Part shown: piece after piece, positions 1 to 8,191 of the stretch
Layout: the number at the start of each line of letters is the position of its first letter
How positions within the stretch are numbered: the stretch's first letter is position 1
Assembly: GCA_017481285.1 (NCBI GenBank)
Contig: JAFUPI010000020.1
Location: forward strand, 1 to 32,831
Length of the DNA: 32,831 bases
Source: Agathobacter sp.
Lineage (GTDB): Bacteria; Bacillota; Clostridia; Lachnospirales; Lachnospiraceae
Direction: 5' to 3'
The notes under the pieces: model-generated
Told to the model about the DNA's origin: nothing
Databases searched by the model: none
The model's input: only the letters and a program-made list of their open reading frames with translations
Made by a program: the position numbers and the translations under genes

Positions 1-221
1 ACATAAGAGAAACTACGAAATCCTCGTAAGGTTGTCTTTTTGCACACGGACAAAGTGGCGCAGATTGTAAAACTTTTGACAGACAGAATAAATCATAAAA
101 GCAAGCAGAGTGCTTCTTAGAAATAAAGCGTTTTTCTTAACCGAGAGAAAATGCACGCAAAATACAGAGATATATATATTTCGAAATATAAAAAAGGGCG
201 TCGACAAATTTATATTTGCGA
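1..221. repeat. Palindromic repeat copy A (3' part, decayed end)
   Basis: This is the distal arm of the large palindromic repeat seen complete at 24467-25020 and 27151-27718; the window begins inside it. It is in the same orientation as copy B and matches the last ~220 bp of B nearly base for base. The terminal hairpin found at the ends of the other copies is broken here: GGGCGTCG at 196-203 is present, but the partner that should read CGACAGCCC is replaced after TTTGCGA at 215-221. The end is therefore truncated or mutated and probably no longer terminates transcription. Short ORFs across it are not conserved among copies. Confidence 0.85.
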
Positions 222-248
222 TGGTCTGGTGAATCAATTCTTTTGTAT

Positions 249-278
249 GGATAAAAATAGGAAATTGGAAACATACTA
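249..278 (+). promoter_or_regulatory. Candidate forespore (sigma G/F-type) promoter of spoVAD-spoVAE
   Basis: GGATA at 249-253 and CATACTA at 272-278 are separated by 18 bp. CATACTA fits the Bacillus sigma G -10 consensus, and GGATA is close to the -35 pattern G-N-A-T-A/G. The inferred start near 285 lies just before the Shine-Dalgarno AAGGAGA at 291-297. spoVA operons are known sigma G targets. The promoter lies in the ~80 bp between repeat A and the gene. Confidence 0.6.
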
Positions 279-304
279 TCTCTATATTGAAAAGGAGAGA
301 TGGC

Positions 305-1339
305 ATGAACCAGAAGTTAGGAAGTGGGAGTCTTTGTTTTTCAAAGGCTCCTTTTATTATTAGTACAGCATCTGTGGTTGGAAAAAAAGAAGGAGAAGGA
401 CCACTGAAGAATTATTTTGACGTGATAGGTAGTGACGAAAAATTCGGTGAGGAAAACTGGGAAGCAGCGGAAAGTGCATTGCAAAAAGCAGCATTATCAT
501 TAACTTTAGGTAAGGTGAATCGTAAATCGGAGGATGTACGGTATCTGTTTGCAGGAGATTTGCTGGGACAAACCATTGCGTCCTCCTTTGGGTTAAAGGA
601 ATTTGAAATTCCGCTGTTCGGTTTATACGGAGCCTGCTCCACTTGTGGAGAATCCTTGTCATTGGCGGCGATGAATGTAGCCGCAGGATATGCGGACTGT
701 GTGGCGGCTGTTACTTCCAGTCATTTTGCCAGTGCAGAAAAGCAGTTTCGATTTCCACTAGAATACGCAAATCAAAGACCAAAATCAGCCACATGGACCG
801 TGACAGGAAGTGGAGCCTTTTTGCTGGCTACAGAAGAACAGGCGAAGGAATGGAATGTGAAACCTATTGCAAAGATTACAGGGGTAACAACTGGTAAAAT
901 CGTTGATTTTGGAGTCAAAGATTCCATGAATATGGGAGCTGCCATGGCACCAGCAGCCTGTGATTTGATTTATCAGCATTTTCAAGATTTTACCTCAACA
1001 CCAGAGGATTATGACCATATTATCACTGGGGATTTGGGAACTGTAGGATCCGAAATACTGGTGGGTTTGTTAAAGGAAAAAGGCTATGACATTTCTGCTG
1101 TGCATGAGGATTGCGGGGTCAAGATATATGATGGAGAAAAGCAAGGGACAGGTGCAGGTGGTTCAGGCTGTGGCTGCTCCGCAGTGACATTAAGCGGATA
1201 TTATTTAAAACAATTAAAAGAAAAACGAATACACAAGATTCTATTTGTACCAACAGGTGCATTGTTATCTACCGTTAGCTTTAATGAAGGACAGACAGTG
1301 CCGGGGATTGCACATGGAGTCGTGATAGAAAGGATTTAA
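305..1339 (+). CDS. spoVAD: Stage V sporulation protein AD (SpoVAD)
   Basis: The 344-residue product is a SpoVAD protein, part of the inner-membrane SpoVA channel that loads dipicolinic acid into the forespore and releases it on germination. SpoVAD is the peripheral, thiolase-fold subunit known to bind dipicolinate. The N-terminal stretch GSLCFSKAPFIISTASVVG, the GLYGACSTCGESL segment and the C-terminal GxGCGCSAV segment are family hallmarks, and length agrees with the usual ~338. I chose ATG 305 because AAGGAGA at 291-297 sits correctly before it; an in-frame TTG at 287 would overlap that site. spoVAE follows after 3 bp. The usual upstream partner spoVAC is not visible, because a repeat element occupies that position. 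Confidence 0.95.
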   Translation: MNQKLGSGSLCFSKAPFIISTASVVGKKEGEGPLKNYFDVIGSDEKFGEENWEAAESALQKAALSLTLGKVNRKSEDVRYLFAGDLLGQTIASSFGLKEFEIPLFGLYGACSTCGESLSLAAMNVAAGYADCVAAVTSSHFASAEKQFRFPLEYANQRPKSATWTVTGSGAFLLATEEQAKEWNVKPIAKITGVTTGKIVDFGVKDSMNMGAAMAPAACDLIYQHFQDFTSTPEDYDHIITGDLGTVGSEILVGLLKEKGYDISAVHEDCGVKIYDGEKQGTGAGGSGCGCSAVTLSGYYLKQLKEKRIHKILFVPTGALLSTVSFNEGQTVPGIAHGVVIERI

Positions 1340-1342
1340 GAT

Positions 1343-1699
1343 ATGGATTATGTGAAAGCATTTGTAGTAGGTGGCATTATTTGTGCGTTAGCACAGATAT
1401 TGATGGAGAAAACCAAGATGCTTCCAGGCAGAATCATGGTTTTACTGGTTTGTCTGGGTGCAGTGTTAGGGGCTATCGGCATCTATCAGCCATTTTCTGA
1501 GTGGGCAGGGGCTGGCGCCAATGTGCCTTTACTGGGATTTGGAAATAATCTCTGGAATGGGATGAAGGAGGCTATTGACAAGGAGGGGTTTATAGGAATT
1601 TTCAAAGGGGGATTTACTGCTTCTGCAGTGGGGATTTCTGCAGCCCTGGTTTTTTCTTATATTGCATCGCTTCTGTGTGAATCGAAGATGAAAAAGTAA
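1343..1699 (+). CDS. spoVAE: Stage V sporulation protein AE (SpoVAE)
   Basis: This 118-residue, highly hydrophobic protein has about four membrane segments (around residues 1-20, 29-50, 60-75 and 92-115). It matches the short SpoVAE/SpoVAEb subunit of the spore dipicolinate channel in size and in the MDYVKAFVVGGIICALAQIL start and PGRIMV motif. It begins 3 bp after spoVAD, so the two are surely cotranscribed, and a strong terminator follows immediately. Assignment rests on family resemblance and on the invariant AD-AE gene order. Confidence 0.92.
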   Translation: MDYVKAFVVGGIICALAQILMEKTKMLPGRIMVLLVCLGAVLGAIGIYQPFSEWAGAGANVPLLGFGNNLWNGMKEAIDKEGFIGIFKGGFTASAVGISAALVFSYIASLLCESKMKK

Positions 1700-1752
1700 T
1701 TTCCTTTACAACGCGGAATTTTAGAAATCCGCGTTGTGAAGGAAATGTTTTT
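1700..1752 (+). terminator. Intrinsic terminator after spoVAE
   Basis: An 18-bp stem (1700-1717 with 1728-1745, one G-T wobble) has a 10-nt loop and is followed by TGTTTTTAAT. It begins on the base after the spoVAE stop codon. Confidence 0.92.
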
Positions 1753-1760
1753 AATAATTC

Positions 1761-1789
1761 TTGAAAAAACACGTGTAGAGTGATATGAT
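1761..1789 (+). promoter_or_regulatory. Sigma A-type promoter of the TetR gene
   Basis: TTGAAA at 1761-1766 and TATGAT at 1784-1789 are spaced by 17 bp. The leader that follows contains two back-to-back GTGGATAA units (1823-1830 and 1831-1838); the first is within a perfect DnaA-box 9-mer on the minus strand. Confidence 0.7.
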
Positions 1790-1854
1790 GAACTATGTTC
1801 AACACTTTTTGTTAGCAATAATGTGGATAAGTGGATAACTTATAGGGGAGAATT

Positions 1855-2379
1855 ATGAATCATCGTGTTACATCTACAGATTTAATTTTAGAAAAAGCTT
1901 TGCTGATTGCAAAAAAAGAAGGAGTAGACAAGCTGAGTATTCGTAAGCTTGCGTCTGCTTGTGGAATTGCGGTTGGCTCAGTATATAATTATTATCCAGA
2001 CAAAGAATCCTTGGTGACAGCCATGGCGGAGGTGTTCTGGAACAATATCTTCTCGGATCAGGAAAGACTCTATCATCATGGCATGAGCTTTACACAGTTC
2101 CTGGAGTGGTATTATAGCTATTTATATGCTAAAATGACGCCTTATGATGGCAGCTGGGTGCGTGATTTGGAAGGGAAAATTCCAAAGGAGGCTACCATTG
2201 CACTTTTGATGCAGATTTTGAAAGAAGATGAAAAGGTAAATAATTCCATTTGGAACATGGAATTTCAGCCGGAAAATTTCTGCGACTATGTCTTTACAAA
2301 TATTATGGCATTGTTGCAATCAGGGGAAGCAAACTGCCGATTTTTCATTTATTTATTGGAAAATTTATTATACGAATAA
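1855..2379 (+). CDS. TetR/AcrR-family transcriptional regulator
   Basis: The 174-residue protein has a TetR-type DNA-binding domain at about residues 8-55. The helix-turn-helix reads IRKLASACGIAVGSVYNYYPDKESL, broken only by normal family variation, with the Tyr-x-Tyr-Tyr-Pro-Asp-Lys recognition segment. The C-terminal ligand-binding part is not recognisable to a named subfamily. AGGGGAG at 1843-1849 is the ribosome binding site. The gene has its own promoter and faces a lipoprotein and a phosphatase gene in the same direction, but whether it regulates them cannot be told. Such proteins usually repress their own and neighbouring genes and are released by small hydrophobic ligands. Confidence 0.88.
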   Translation: MNHRVTSTDLILEKALLIAKKEGVDKLSIRKLASACGIAVGSVYNYYPDKESLVTAMAEVFWNNIFSDQERLYHHGMSFTQFLEWYYSYLYAKMTPYDGSWVRDLEGKIPKEATIALLMQILKEDEKVNNSIWNMEFQPENFCDYVFTNIMALLQSGEANCRFFIYLLENLLYE

Positions 2380-2428
2380 TTTTGTGATTCAAGAATCATA
2401 CTAATTTCAAAAAGAAAAGGAGATTTGT

Positions 2429-2788
2429 ATGATGAAGAAAAACAAACTTTTGATTTTATGTGCACTATTAGTTGCAGGAACTGTATGCCTTACCGCTTGT
2501 GGTGATAATCGAAATAATGGCACAGAGGCACCTTATGAAGATGAGACCAATAAGGATGTCAATGACAATAATATGTACGATGACACAAACAACGGAACCA
2601 ACAATGGCACAAACAACGGAACCAACAACAATGGTACAAACGACACAAATAATAACGAAACACCTGGAAACGATTTAGAAGATGCAGGTCGTAATTTAAT
2701 GGACAGTATCAAAGATACAGGTGATGCCATTCGTGATGGTGTTGATAATTTAGGAAATAATAATAACGACAATAGAACAAATCCTTAA
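2429..2788 (+). CDS. Low-complexity Asn/Thr-rich lipoprotein
   Basis: The 119-residue product has a lysine-rich start, a hydrophobic stretch (residues ~6-22) and the lipobox LTAC with Cys24. It should therefore be a lipoprotein anchored on the outer face of the membrane. The mature part is low-complexity: tandem Asn-Asn-Gly-Thr units around residues 52-72, then a short possibly helical Asp-rich tail. The repeat is visible at DNA level (2588-2652), so its length may vary by slippage. An AAAGGAGA site precedes ATG 2429; ATG 2432 is an alternative. The PAP2 gene follows 36 bp downstream and is probably cotranscribed. No enzymatic domain is seen; a surface spacer role is a guess. Confidence 0.8.
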   Translation: MMKKNKLLILCALLVAGTVCLTACGDNRNNGTEAPYEDETNKDVNDNNMYDDTNNGTNNGTNNGTNNNGTNDTNNNETPGNDLEDAGRNLMDSIKDTGDAIRDGVDNLGNNNNDNRTNP

Positions 2789-2824
2789 TGTAAAAGGCAT
2801 GAAAATGCAAATGAGGAATAACAC

Positions 2825-3340
2825 ATGAAAAGAGAAACTTATATCAAGATGACCCAGCCATTTCGAGACAATCCCGATTTGGCTAAGGGGATACATATAG
2901 CGAACAAACTATGCACGGGAGTTATGTATTTGGCGTATCCATTACTTCTCGTGTATCTTTTCTTTTTTGGAAAATATAGTAGTTATTTTAGTTTCTGGCG
3001 GGCATTGTTTGTACCTGCGATTAGCTTTGTTCTTCTGTCCGTTTTTCGCAGTATGGTAAATAGACCAAGGCCATATGAAAAATTTGAACTTCAGCCGGTA
3101 ATCAAAAAGGATACAAAAGGTCATTCTTTCCCAAGCCGCCATGTGTTTTCAGCAACAATTATTGCTATGACCTTTATACTCCATTCGCCATGGAGCTGGT
3201 TAGGACTTATTTTCCTTGCAGTGTCTATCCTGCTTGCTGTTGTGCGTGTAGTATCGGGCGTGCATTACATTAGTGATGTGGTTGCGGGGATTGTAGTAGC
3301 AATACTTGCGGCTGTTTTGGGCTATTTGGTGCTGTATTAA
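2825..3340 (+). CDS. PAP2-family membrane phosphatase
   Basis: This 171-residue integral membrane protein carries the three PAP2 signatures: R-x6-RP (RSMVNRPRP, residues ~77-85, Arg in place of the usual first Lys), PSRH (~102-105) and R-x5-H-x3-D (RVVSGVHYISD, ~140-150). PAP2 enzymes dephosphorylate lipid phosphates such as undecaprenyl pyrophosphate or phosphatidic acid at the outer membrane face. About five membrane helices are visible. The substrate cannot be predicted; an undecaprenyl-pyrophosphatase role is plausible for the size. The GAGGAA site at 2814 supports ATG 2825. Confidence 0.9.
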   Translation: MKRETYIKMTQPFRDNPDLAKGIHIANKLCTGVMYLAYPLLLVYLFFFGKYSSYFSFWRALFVPAISFVLLSVFRSMVNRPRPYEKFELQPVIKKDTKGHSFPSRHVFSATIIAMTFILHSPWSWLGLIFLAVSILLAVVRVVSGVHYISDVVAGIVVAILAAVLGYLVLY

Positions 3341-3370
3341 GCGATGTATGAGACAGGACATCAGAGATAT

Positions 3371-3400
3371 TCTCGCTATGCGAGACAGATTTTCGTTTTG
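3371..3400 (+). terminator. Weak candidate terminator after the PAP2 gene
   Basis: A perfect 6-bp hairpin (TCTCGC 3371-3376 with GCGAGA 3380-3385) is followed by a loose T-rich stretch, TTTTCGTTTT. The stem is short and the T-run is displaced, so function is doubtful. Confidence 0.35.
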
Positions 3401-3465
3401 AGGGCTGTCAATTTTAAAGAGAATTTTGCAAAATGATGATAGAAAAACATCATGGAGGCAGAGAG

Positions 3466-3996
3466 ATGGAAAAGAAAACAATAGGACAATTTATAGCGGT
3501 ACTTCGTAAGGCAAATGGTCTGACGCAGCAGGAGTTAGCCGATAAATTAAATGTATCGAATAAAGCGGTTAGCCGTTGGGAGAGAGAGGAATCTGCACCA
3601 GATATTACATTAATCCCTGCATTGGCAGAACTATTGGGTGTGACTTGTGACGAACTTTTAAAAGAGGGACGTATTACATATTCTGAACAGGTAGATAAAA
3701 GAGACGCAAAGGTAGAGAAGCAGGTAAAATCACTGATTCAGCGTGTGATTTCAAAATATAGAATAATTATGTGGATTGCTTTAGCCTTGGTTGTTGTAGG
3801 ATTTATTATGCCGTTTGTATTGGCTCCAAGTCCTGATGTTCCAGAGGTATTATGCTGGGTCATCTTGATTTTGTCGCAAATAGTGGCATTTGTAATGGTT
3901 ACAATTGCAGTTGCACAAATGAGAGATATTAGATTGGATAGTGAAATGTTTGAGAATGCAGATGCTGCATTAGTAAAAAATATGACAAGTATTTAG
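3466..3996 (+). CDS. XRE-family regulator with membrane helices (N-terminal part of a split gene)
   Basis: The 176-residue product has an XRE helix-turn-helix at residues ~5-60 (LTQQELADKLNVSNKAVSRWE) followed by two membrane segments (~105-127 and ~137-160). ATG 3466 is chosen because GGAGG at 3454-3458 lies 7 bp upstream; the in-frame ATG 3433 has no such site. The ORF stops at 3994-3996, but the reading frame one base back continues without a break from the A6 run (3975-3980) into a further multi-helix membrane protein ending at 4634. This family in Clostridia is often a single protein with an HTH and many membrane helices, so this looks like the front half of a split gene. Confidence 0.85.
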   Translation: MEKKTIGQFIAVLRKANGLTQQELADKLNVSNKAVSRWEREESAPDITLIPALAELLGVTCDELLKEGRITYSEQVDKRDAKVEKQVKSLIQRVISKYRIIMWIALALVVVGFIMPFVLAPSPDVPEVLCWVILILSQIVAFVMVTIAVAQMRDIRLDSEMFENADAALVKNMTSI

Positions 3997-4634
3997 GAGA
4001 TTTTTCATATTTAATATATTATTTGATTGCTGCTATTGTTTTTACGTTTTATTTATTATTATCCTATATGATGCCAGTGTATACAGGTATAGCATGTGTA
4101 ATAGTAATTCTAATGGCAGGATATTGGCTCCTAAAAGGAAAATATGTTGCATGGATAACTGGGGCTAAAAAAGAAGATAAAACAATCCAAGAAGAGATTG
4201 TTCATGTGGAATCGTTTAAGAATATGAATCGTATACAGTTTGGAACACTTCTTTTATATGCAACACTGTTTTTCTTTGCTCCATATTTTGAACCATCACC
4301 AGAAGATATGATAGTAGATACCATCACATCGGTAATCGCAATATGTTTGCTATTAGTAAATGTGATATCTGCATTTGTATATATTACAAAAGAAAAAGAG
4401 GATAAAAGAAGTTTTATTATTTATGGGGTGAGAAATATTCTGCTATTGCCAAGTGCGTTTCTTTTTTCACAAATACACTCGGTGGGATGGAGATACGATA
4501 TTGTCGAAAGTCCATACAAATTTGAATACTGGTATCCAGAATACTTGGTTTATACGGCAGCATGGGCATTAGGTATGATAGCAATATTTTATTTGATTGA
4601 ACGAAATAACAGAAAAAATGATGTAAATAAGTAA
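3978..4634 (+). pseudogene. C-terminal membrane half of the split XRE-membrane protein
   Basis: Reading from the A6 run at 3975-3980 in the -1 frame gives KKYDKYLGDFSYLIYYLIAA and then about five hydrophobic segments to the stop at 4632-4634. There is no convincing start: the first candidate, TTG at 4023, has its nearest purine-rich site (GGAGA, 3996-4000) more than 20 bp away. One extra A in the run would fuse it to the HTH ORF. A real deletion, a homopolymer assembly error, or -1 slippage on A AAA AAT are all possible. Confidence 0.7.
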
Positions 4635-4640
4635 GAAAAG

Positions 4641-4680
4641 CTAGCTCGATTCACACGTTTTGTGGGTCGAGCTAGTTATT
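4641..4680. terminator. Terminator between the convergent membrane-protein and AraC genes
   Basis: Stem CTAGCTCGA (4641-4649) pairs with TCGAGCTAG (4667-4675), with some inner pairing of CACA and TGTG, then TTATTT on the + strand and CTTTTCTTAC on the - strand. The hairpin includes the stop codon of the minus-strand AraC gene (4672-4674). Confidence 0.82.
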
Positions 4681-5541
4681 TCTATATTCTCTCGGTGTAA
4701 CCCCATACTTCTTTTTAAACGCACGATTAAAGTAGGAGAGATTCTCAAACCCTACTTCTTCTGCAATGCTAAGAACAGTTTCATCCGACACCAAAAGCAG
4801 TCTTGCTGCCATGGTGAGGCGGTAATCACGCAGGTAATCTACGAAAGATGTGCCCATATTTTCTTTGAAATAGCGCATGAAGTGAGATTCGGAGAAATCC
4901 ACGCGGTCAGCGATTTCAGCGATAGTGATTTTGTGCATGTAGCTGTTTTCTACAAATTTTAATATGATTTTCATTTTATCCAGGGACTTTGTAGTCCTTG
5001 GATTTTTTTCGTTTCTGCAACGATTGCTTAGAATATAGAATAATTCGAACAGCTTTCCTTTGATATACAAATCATAGCCTTCCGGTTTGGTTTTACAGAT
5101 TTCATCACAGGCATCCAGGCAGTTGGATAGTTCTTGATAGTGCTCCGAAACAATGGAATATACACTTGGAACAGTAATCTGTCCGTTTAAAAAAGGACGC
5201 AAAAATTCCGTGCTGCTGGTATCTTCCGTACGAGGCAGAAGCATACCAACATTGAAAATAATGTTTTCGTATTCCATAGAAAGGTCGTCAAATTGCTCGA
5301 TAGAGTGCAACTGCCCTGGTAGGATAAGCACGATTGTACTACCCGAAACCTTATACTGATTGAAATCCACTGTTACATAACCGTGTCCCTTTTTGATATA
5401 GATGATCTCCATTTCATCGTGCCAGTGTAAGGGAACTTTGCGGAAGTCTAGTGGGATTGAGCAAAGATAAGTGTTATATGGAAATGCCGCATCTACGTGT
5501 TCTTTTTTCTCCTGATAATTTTCATACTCTAAAACATTCAT
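4672..5541 (-). CDS. AraC-family transcriptional regulator with N-terminal cupin
   Basis: The 289-residue product has an AraC-type sensor cupin at residues ~20-100 (HWHDEMEIIYIKKGHGYVTV) and a double helix-turn-helix domain at ~185-287. The latter includes IAEEVGFENLSYFNRAFKK and the family ending GVTPREYR. Cupin-bearing members usually respond to sugars or related metabolites. The gene is divergent from glycogen phosphorylase with only ~109 bp between the starts, making that gene the obvious candidate target. No good ribosome binding site precedes ATG 5541 on the minus strand, so translation may be weak or the start may differ slightly. Confidence 0.9.
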   Translation of the reverse strand: MNVLEYENYQEKKEHVDAAFPYNTYLCSIPLDFRKVPLHWHDEMEIIYIKKGHGYVTVDFNQYKVSGSTIVLILPGQLHSIEQFDDLSMEYENIIFNVGMLLPRTEDTSSTEFLRPFLNGQITVPSVYSIVSEHYQELSNCLDACDEICKTKPEGYDLYIKGKLFELFYILSNRCRNEKNPRTTKSLDKMKIILKFVENSYMHKITIAEIADRVDFSESHFMRYFKENMGTSFVDYLRDYRLTMAARLLLVSDETVLSIAEEVGFENLSYFNRAFKKKYGVTPREYRNN

Positions 5542-5650
5542 GATAGGATAGTACCATATTTTGCCACTATATTACAAGAAAAATGATAGAATTTTACATA
5601 TACTAGCATTGTGTTCTTTATAAAAACGCCTATTTTAGGAGGAAAAGAAA

Positions 5651-7903
5651 ATGAATTTAACAAAAGCAGTAGAAGCAAAATGGAACAAAACTGTTGCAGA
5701 ATGTTCAAATGAAGAACTTTACATTGCTCTTCTTGAAATGACAAAAGAACTTGCGCATGAAAAGGAAAGTAATGCAGGTAAGAAAAAAGTATATTATGTT
5801 TCTGCGGAATTCTTAATTGGAAAATTATTATCAAACAACTTAATAAACCTTGGTATCTATGACGAAGTTAAGAAGACTTTGGAAGATGCCGGAAAAACTT
5901 TAGCTGAAATCGAAGAAATCGAATTAGAACCATCTCTTGGTAATGGTGGTCTTGGTCGTTTGGCGGCATGTTTCCTTGACTCTATGGCAACTCTTGGCAT
6001 GAACGGCGATGGTGTAGGTCTTAACTATCACTATGGTCTTTTCAGACAGGTGTTTGACTGGGGCAAACAGAAAGAAACTCCAAACCCATGGATTACAGAA
6101 AATAGCTGGCTCAATAAGACAGAGGTTTGCTATCCAATCGACTTCGGTGGTATGAGAGTATGGTCTCGTATGTACGACATCGATGTATGTGGTTACAACA
6201 ACCGTACAACTAAGCTTCACTTATTTGATATTGAATCTGTTGACGAACGTATCGTAGAAGATACCATTCACTTCGACAAAGAAGATATCATGAAGAACCT
6301 TACTCTTTTCTTATATCCAGATGATTCGGACGAACAGGGTAGACTTCTTCGTGTATATCAGCAGTACTTCATGGTAAGCAATGCTGCTCACCTTATTTTA
6401 GATGAAGCTGTAGCAAAAGGCTCAAATATCTATGACTTAGCTGATTATGCAGTAATCCAGATCAACGATACACATCCTTCTATGATTATTCCAGAACTCA
6501 TCCGTCAGATGGGTGAAAGAGGAATCCTCATGAATGATGCAATCAAGATTGTATCTAAGGTATGTGCATACACAAACCACACAATCCTTGCAGAAGCTTT
6601 GGAAAAATGGCCAATGCACTTCTTAGAAAAAGCAGTTCCACAGCTTATGCCTATCATCCGTGAATTGGATAACCGCATCAAAGAAAAAGTGACAGATGAA
6701 AGCACCTACATCATCAAAGATGGTTTAGTACACATGGCACATATGGATATTCACTATGGTTTCAGTGTAAACGGTGTAGCATATCTTCATACAGAAATTT
6801 TAAAGAACACAGAATTGAACAACTTCTACAAGTTGTATCCAAAGAAATTCAACAATAAGACAAATGGTATTACCTTCCGTCGTTGGTTCATGGAATGTAA
6901 CCCAGAGCTTTCAGCTTATGTAACCAGCCTTATCGGTGATGACTGGAAGAAGGATGCAAGCAAGTTAGAGAAATTAGGCAAATTTGTAAATGATACAGAA
7001 GTATTAAATAATATCCTTGCAATCAAAGAAAGCAAGAAAGAAGCTGCAGTACAGTACCTTGCAAAGACACAGAATCTCCACTTAAACAAGGATTCTATCT
7101 TTGATATTCAGGTAAAACGTCTCCACGAATACAAGAGACAGCAGCTCAACGTACTTTACGTAATCCACAAATATTTCGAAATCAAAGCTGGTAACATCCC
7201 AAGCAAGCCAATCACTGTTATTTTTGGTGCAAAAGCAGCTCCTGCGTACACAATCGCAAAGGATATCATCCACTTGATTTTAGCTTTACAGCATGTAGTT
7301 AACAATGATCCACATGTACGTCAGCATTTAAATATCTACATGGTAGAAAACTACAATGTTACACTTGCAGAAAAATTAATCCCTGCATGTGATGTGTCAG
7401 AACAGATTTCCCTTGCTTCTAAGGAAGCTTCTGGTACAGGTAACATGAAATTTATGTTAAATGGTGCTGTTACACTTGGTACCATGGATGGTGCTAACGT
7501 AGAAATCGCTGAATTAGTAGGAAAAGATAATATCTACACCTTTGGTGAAGATTCACAGACTGTTATCGACAGATACGAACGTGGTGATTACTGTTCAAGA
7601 GATTACTATGAAGCAGATGAGAGACTGAAACGTGCGGTAGACTTCATCGTAAGTGATTATGTAAGACGTTTTGGTGATGATGAATGCTTATACCGTCTCT
7701 ACAACGAACTCTTAAACAAAGACTGGTTCATGACATTCCCAGACTTTGCAGATTATGTAGAAACTCGTGAAAAAGTTTATGCTGATTACGAAAATAGAGA
7801 AGCATGGGCTAAGAAAATGCTCGTAAACATTTCAAAAGCAGGATTCTTCTCATCAGACAGAACAATCGCACAGTACAATAAAGACATCTGGAAACTTAAG
7901 TAG
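5651..7903 (+). CDS. glgP: Glycogen/alpha-glucan phosphorylase
   Basis: This 750-residue GT35 phosphorylase cleaves terminal alpha-1,4-glucose units from glycogen or maltodextrin with phosphate, giving glucose-1-phosphate. The pyridoxal-phosphate site [14 protein letters not shown] is intact with Lys600 as the cofactor lysine, and the [19 protein letters not shown] active-site segment is near residue 97. Length fits the shorter clostridial members. AGGAGG at 5637-5642 precedes ATG 5651. Codon use is biased (many CTT, ATC and AAC choices), suggesting high expression. No other glycogen genes are nearby; the divergent AraC regulator is the likely controller. The last codons and stop lie inside the basal stem of the structured element that follows. 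Confidence 0.97.
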   Translation: MNLTKAVEAKWNKTVAECSNEELYIALLEMTKELAHEKESNAGKKKVYYVSAEFLIGKLLSNNLINLGIYDEVKKTLEDAGKTLAEIEEIELEPSLGNGGLGRLAACFLDSMATLGMNGDGVGLNYHYGLFRQVFDWGKQKETPNPWITENSWLNKTEVCYPIDFGGMRVWSRMYDIDVCGYNNRTTKLHLFDIESVDERIVEDTIHFDKEDIMKNLTLFLYPDDSDEQGRLLRVYQQYFMVSNAAHLILDEAVAKGSNIYDLADYAVIQINDTHPSMIIPELIRQMGERGILMNDAIKIVSKVCAYTNHTILAEALEKWPMHFLEKAVPQLMPIIRELDNRIKEKVTDESTYIIKDGLVHMAHMDIHYGFSVNGVAYLHTEILKNTELNNFYKLYPKKFNNKTNGITFRRWFMECNPELSAYVTSLIGDDWKKDASKLEKLGKFVNDTEVLNNILAIKESKKEAAVQYLAKTQNLHLNKDSIFDIQVKRLHEYKRQQLNVLYVIHKYFEIKAGNIPSKPITVIFGAKAAPAYTIAKDIIHLILALQHVVNNDPHVRQHLNIYMVENYNVTLAEKLIPACDVSEQISLASKEASGTGNMKFMLNGAVTLGTMDGANVEIAELVGKDNIYTFGEDSQTVIDRYERGDYCSRDYYEADERLKRAVDFIVSDYVRRFGDDECLYRLYNELLNKDWFMTFPDFADYVETREKVYADYENREAWAKKMLVNISKAGFFSSDRTIAQYNKDIWKLK

Positions 7904-8111
7904 TTAGGTTTTCTAAATACTACGAAAAGCGGACGATGTATATATATAAATATGGACACGACTTTCGCTCATAGCGTCCTCGTTGCGTTACTAACCTCAT
8001 GACGATTGCATCGCCATTCGCTAAGTAACGACGGGCCGCTAATGGTCCAATATTATATATATACATCGTCCGCTTTTCTTACTTTATGGAAGGGAATAAC
8101 TACTTAAGTTT
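7892..8111 (+). ncRNA. Large structured element, copy 1 (after glgP)
   Basis: An outer 15-bp perfect stem (7892-7906 with 8097-8111) encloses a second perfect 26-bp stem (7924-7949 with 8053-8078). These enclose a branched core with CGTTACT (7986-7992) pairing AGTAACG (8024-8030), and an apical hairpin CGAT-TGC-ATCG (8003-8013) extended by ATG/CAT. The outer stem contains the glgP stop codon. A homologous core occurs at 23669-23877 with different but still complementary stems, which is the strongest evidence for an RNA fold. The conserved single-stranded TACTACGAAA is at 7918-7927. The class is not recognised. It may be a 3'-UTR stability element, an independent RNA, or a structured mobile element. 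It fills the 288-bp gap before the ECF gene. Confidence 0.7.
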
Positions 8112-8191
8112 TTAGTGTTTTACAGTAGATAAAAATTCATGTAAGATTATATATGTAAAAAGGGTGAATATATGTGAAGGGAGGAATGAAA

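Noticed and set aside
151..363. Short ORFs in and around the palindromes (for example 13-306 minus, 27083-27277 minus, 27358-27585 minus, 32455-32664 minus)
   Set aside because: They follow from the repeat sequence itself, have no good ribosome binding sites, and their frames are not kept between copies.
2588..2652. CRISPR-like or phase-variable repeat array in the lipoprotein gene
   Set aside because: The units are short imperfect codon repeats for Asn-Asn-Gly-Thr without spacers; only ordinary low complexity.
7892..8111. Integron attC site
   Set aside because: The GTTRRRY/RYYYAAC core orientation is not met, there is no integrase, and the stems are long and perfect rather than imperfect.
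7892..8111. Simple intrinsic terminator of glgP
   Set aside because: The outer stem is AT-rich and encloses ~190 nt of conserved branched core; the T-run after it is weak.
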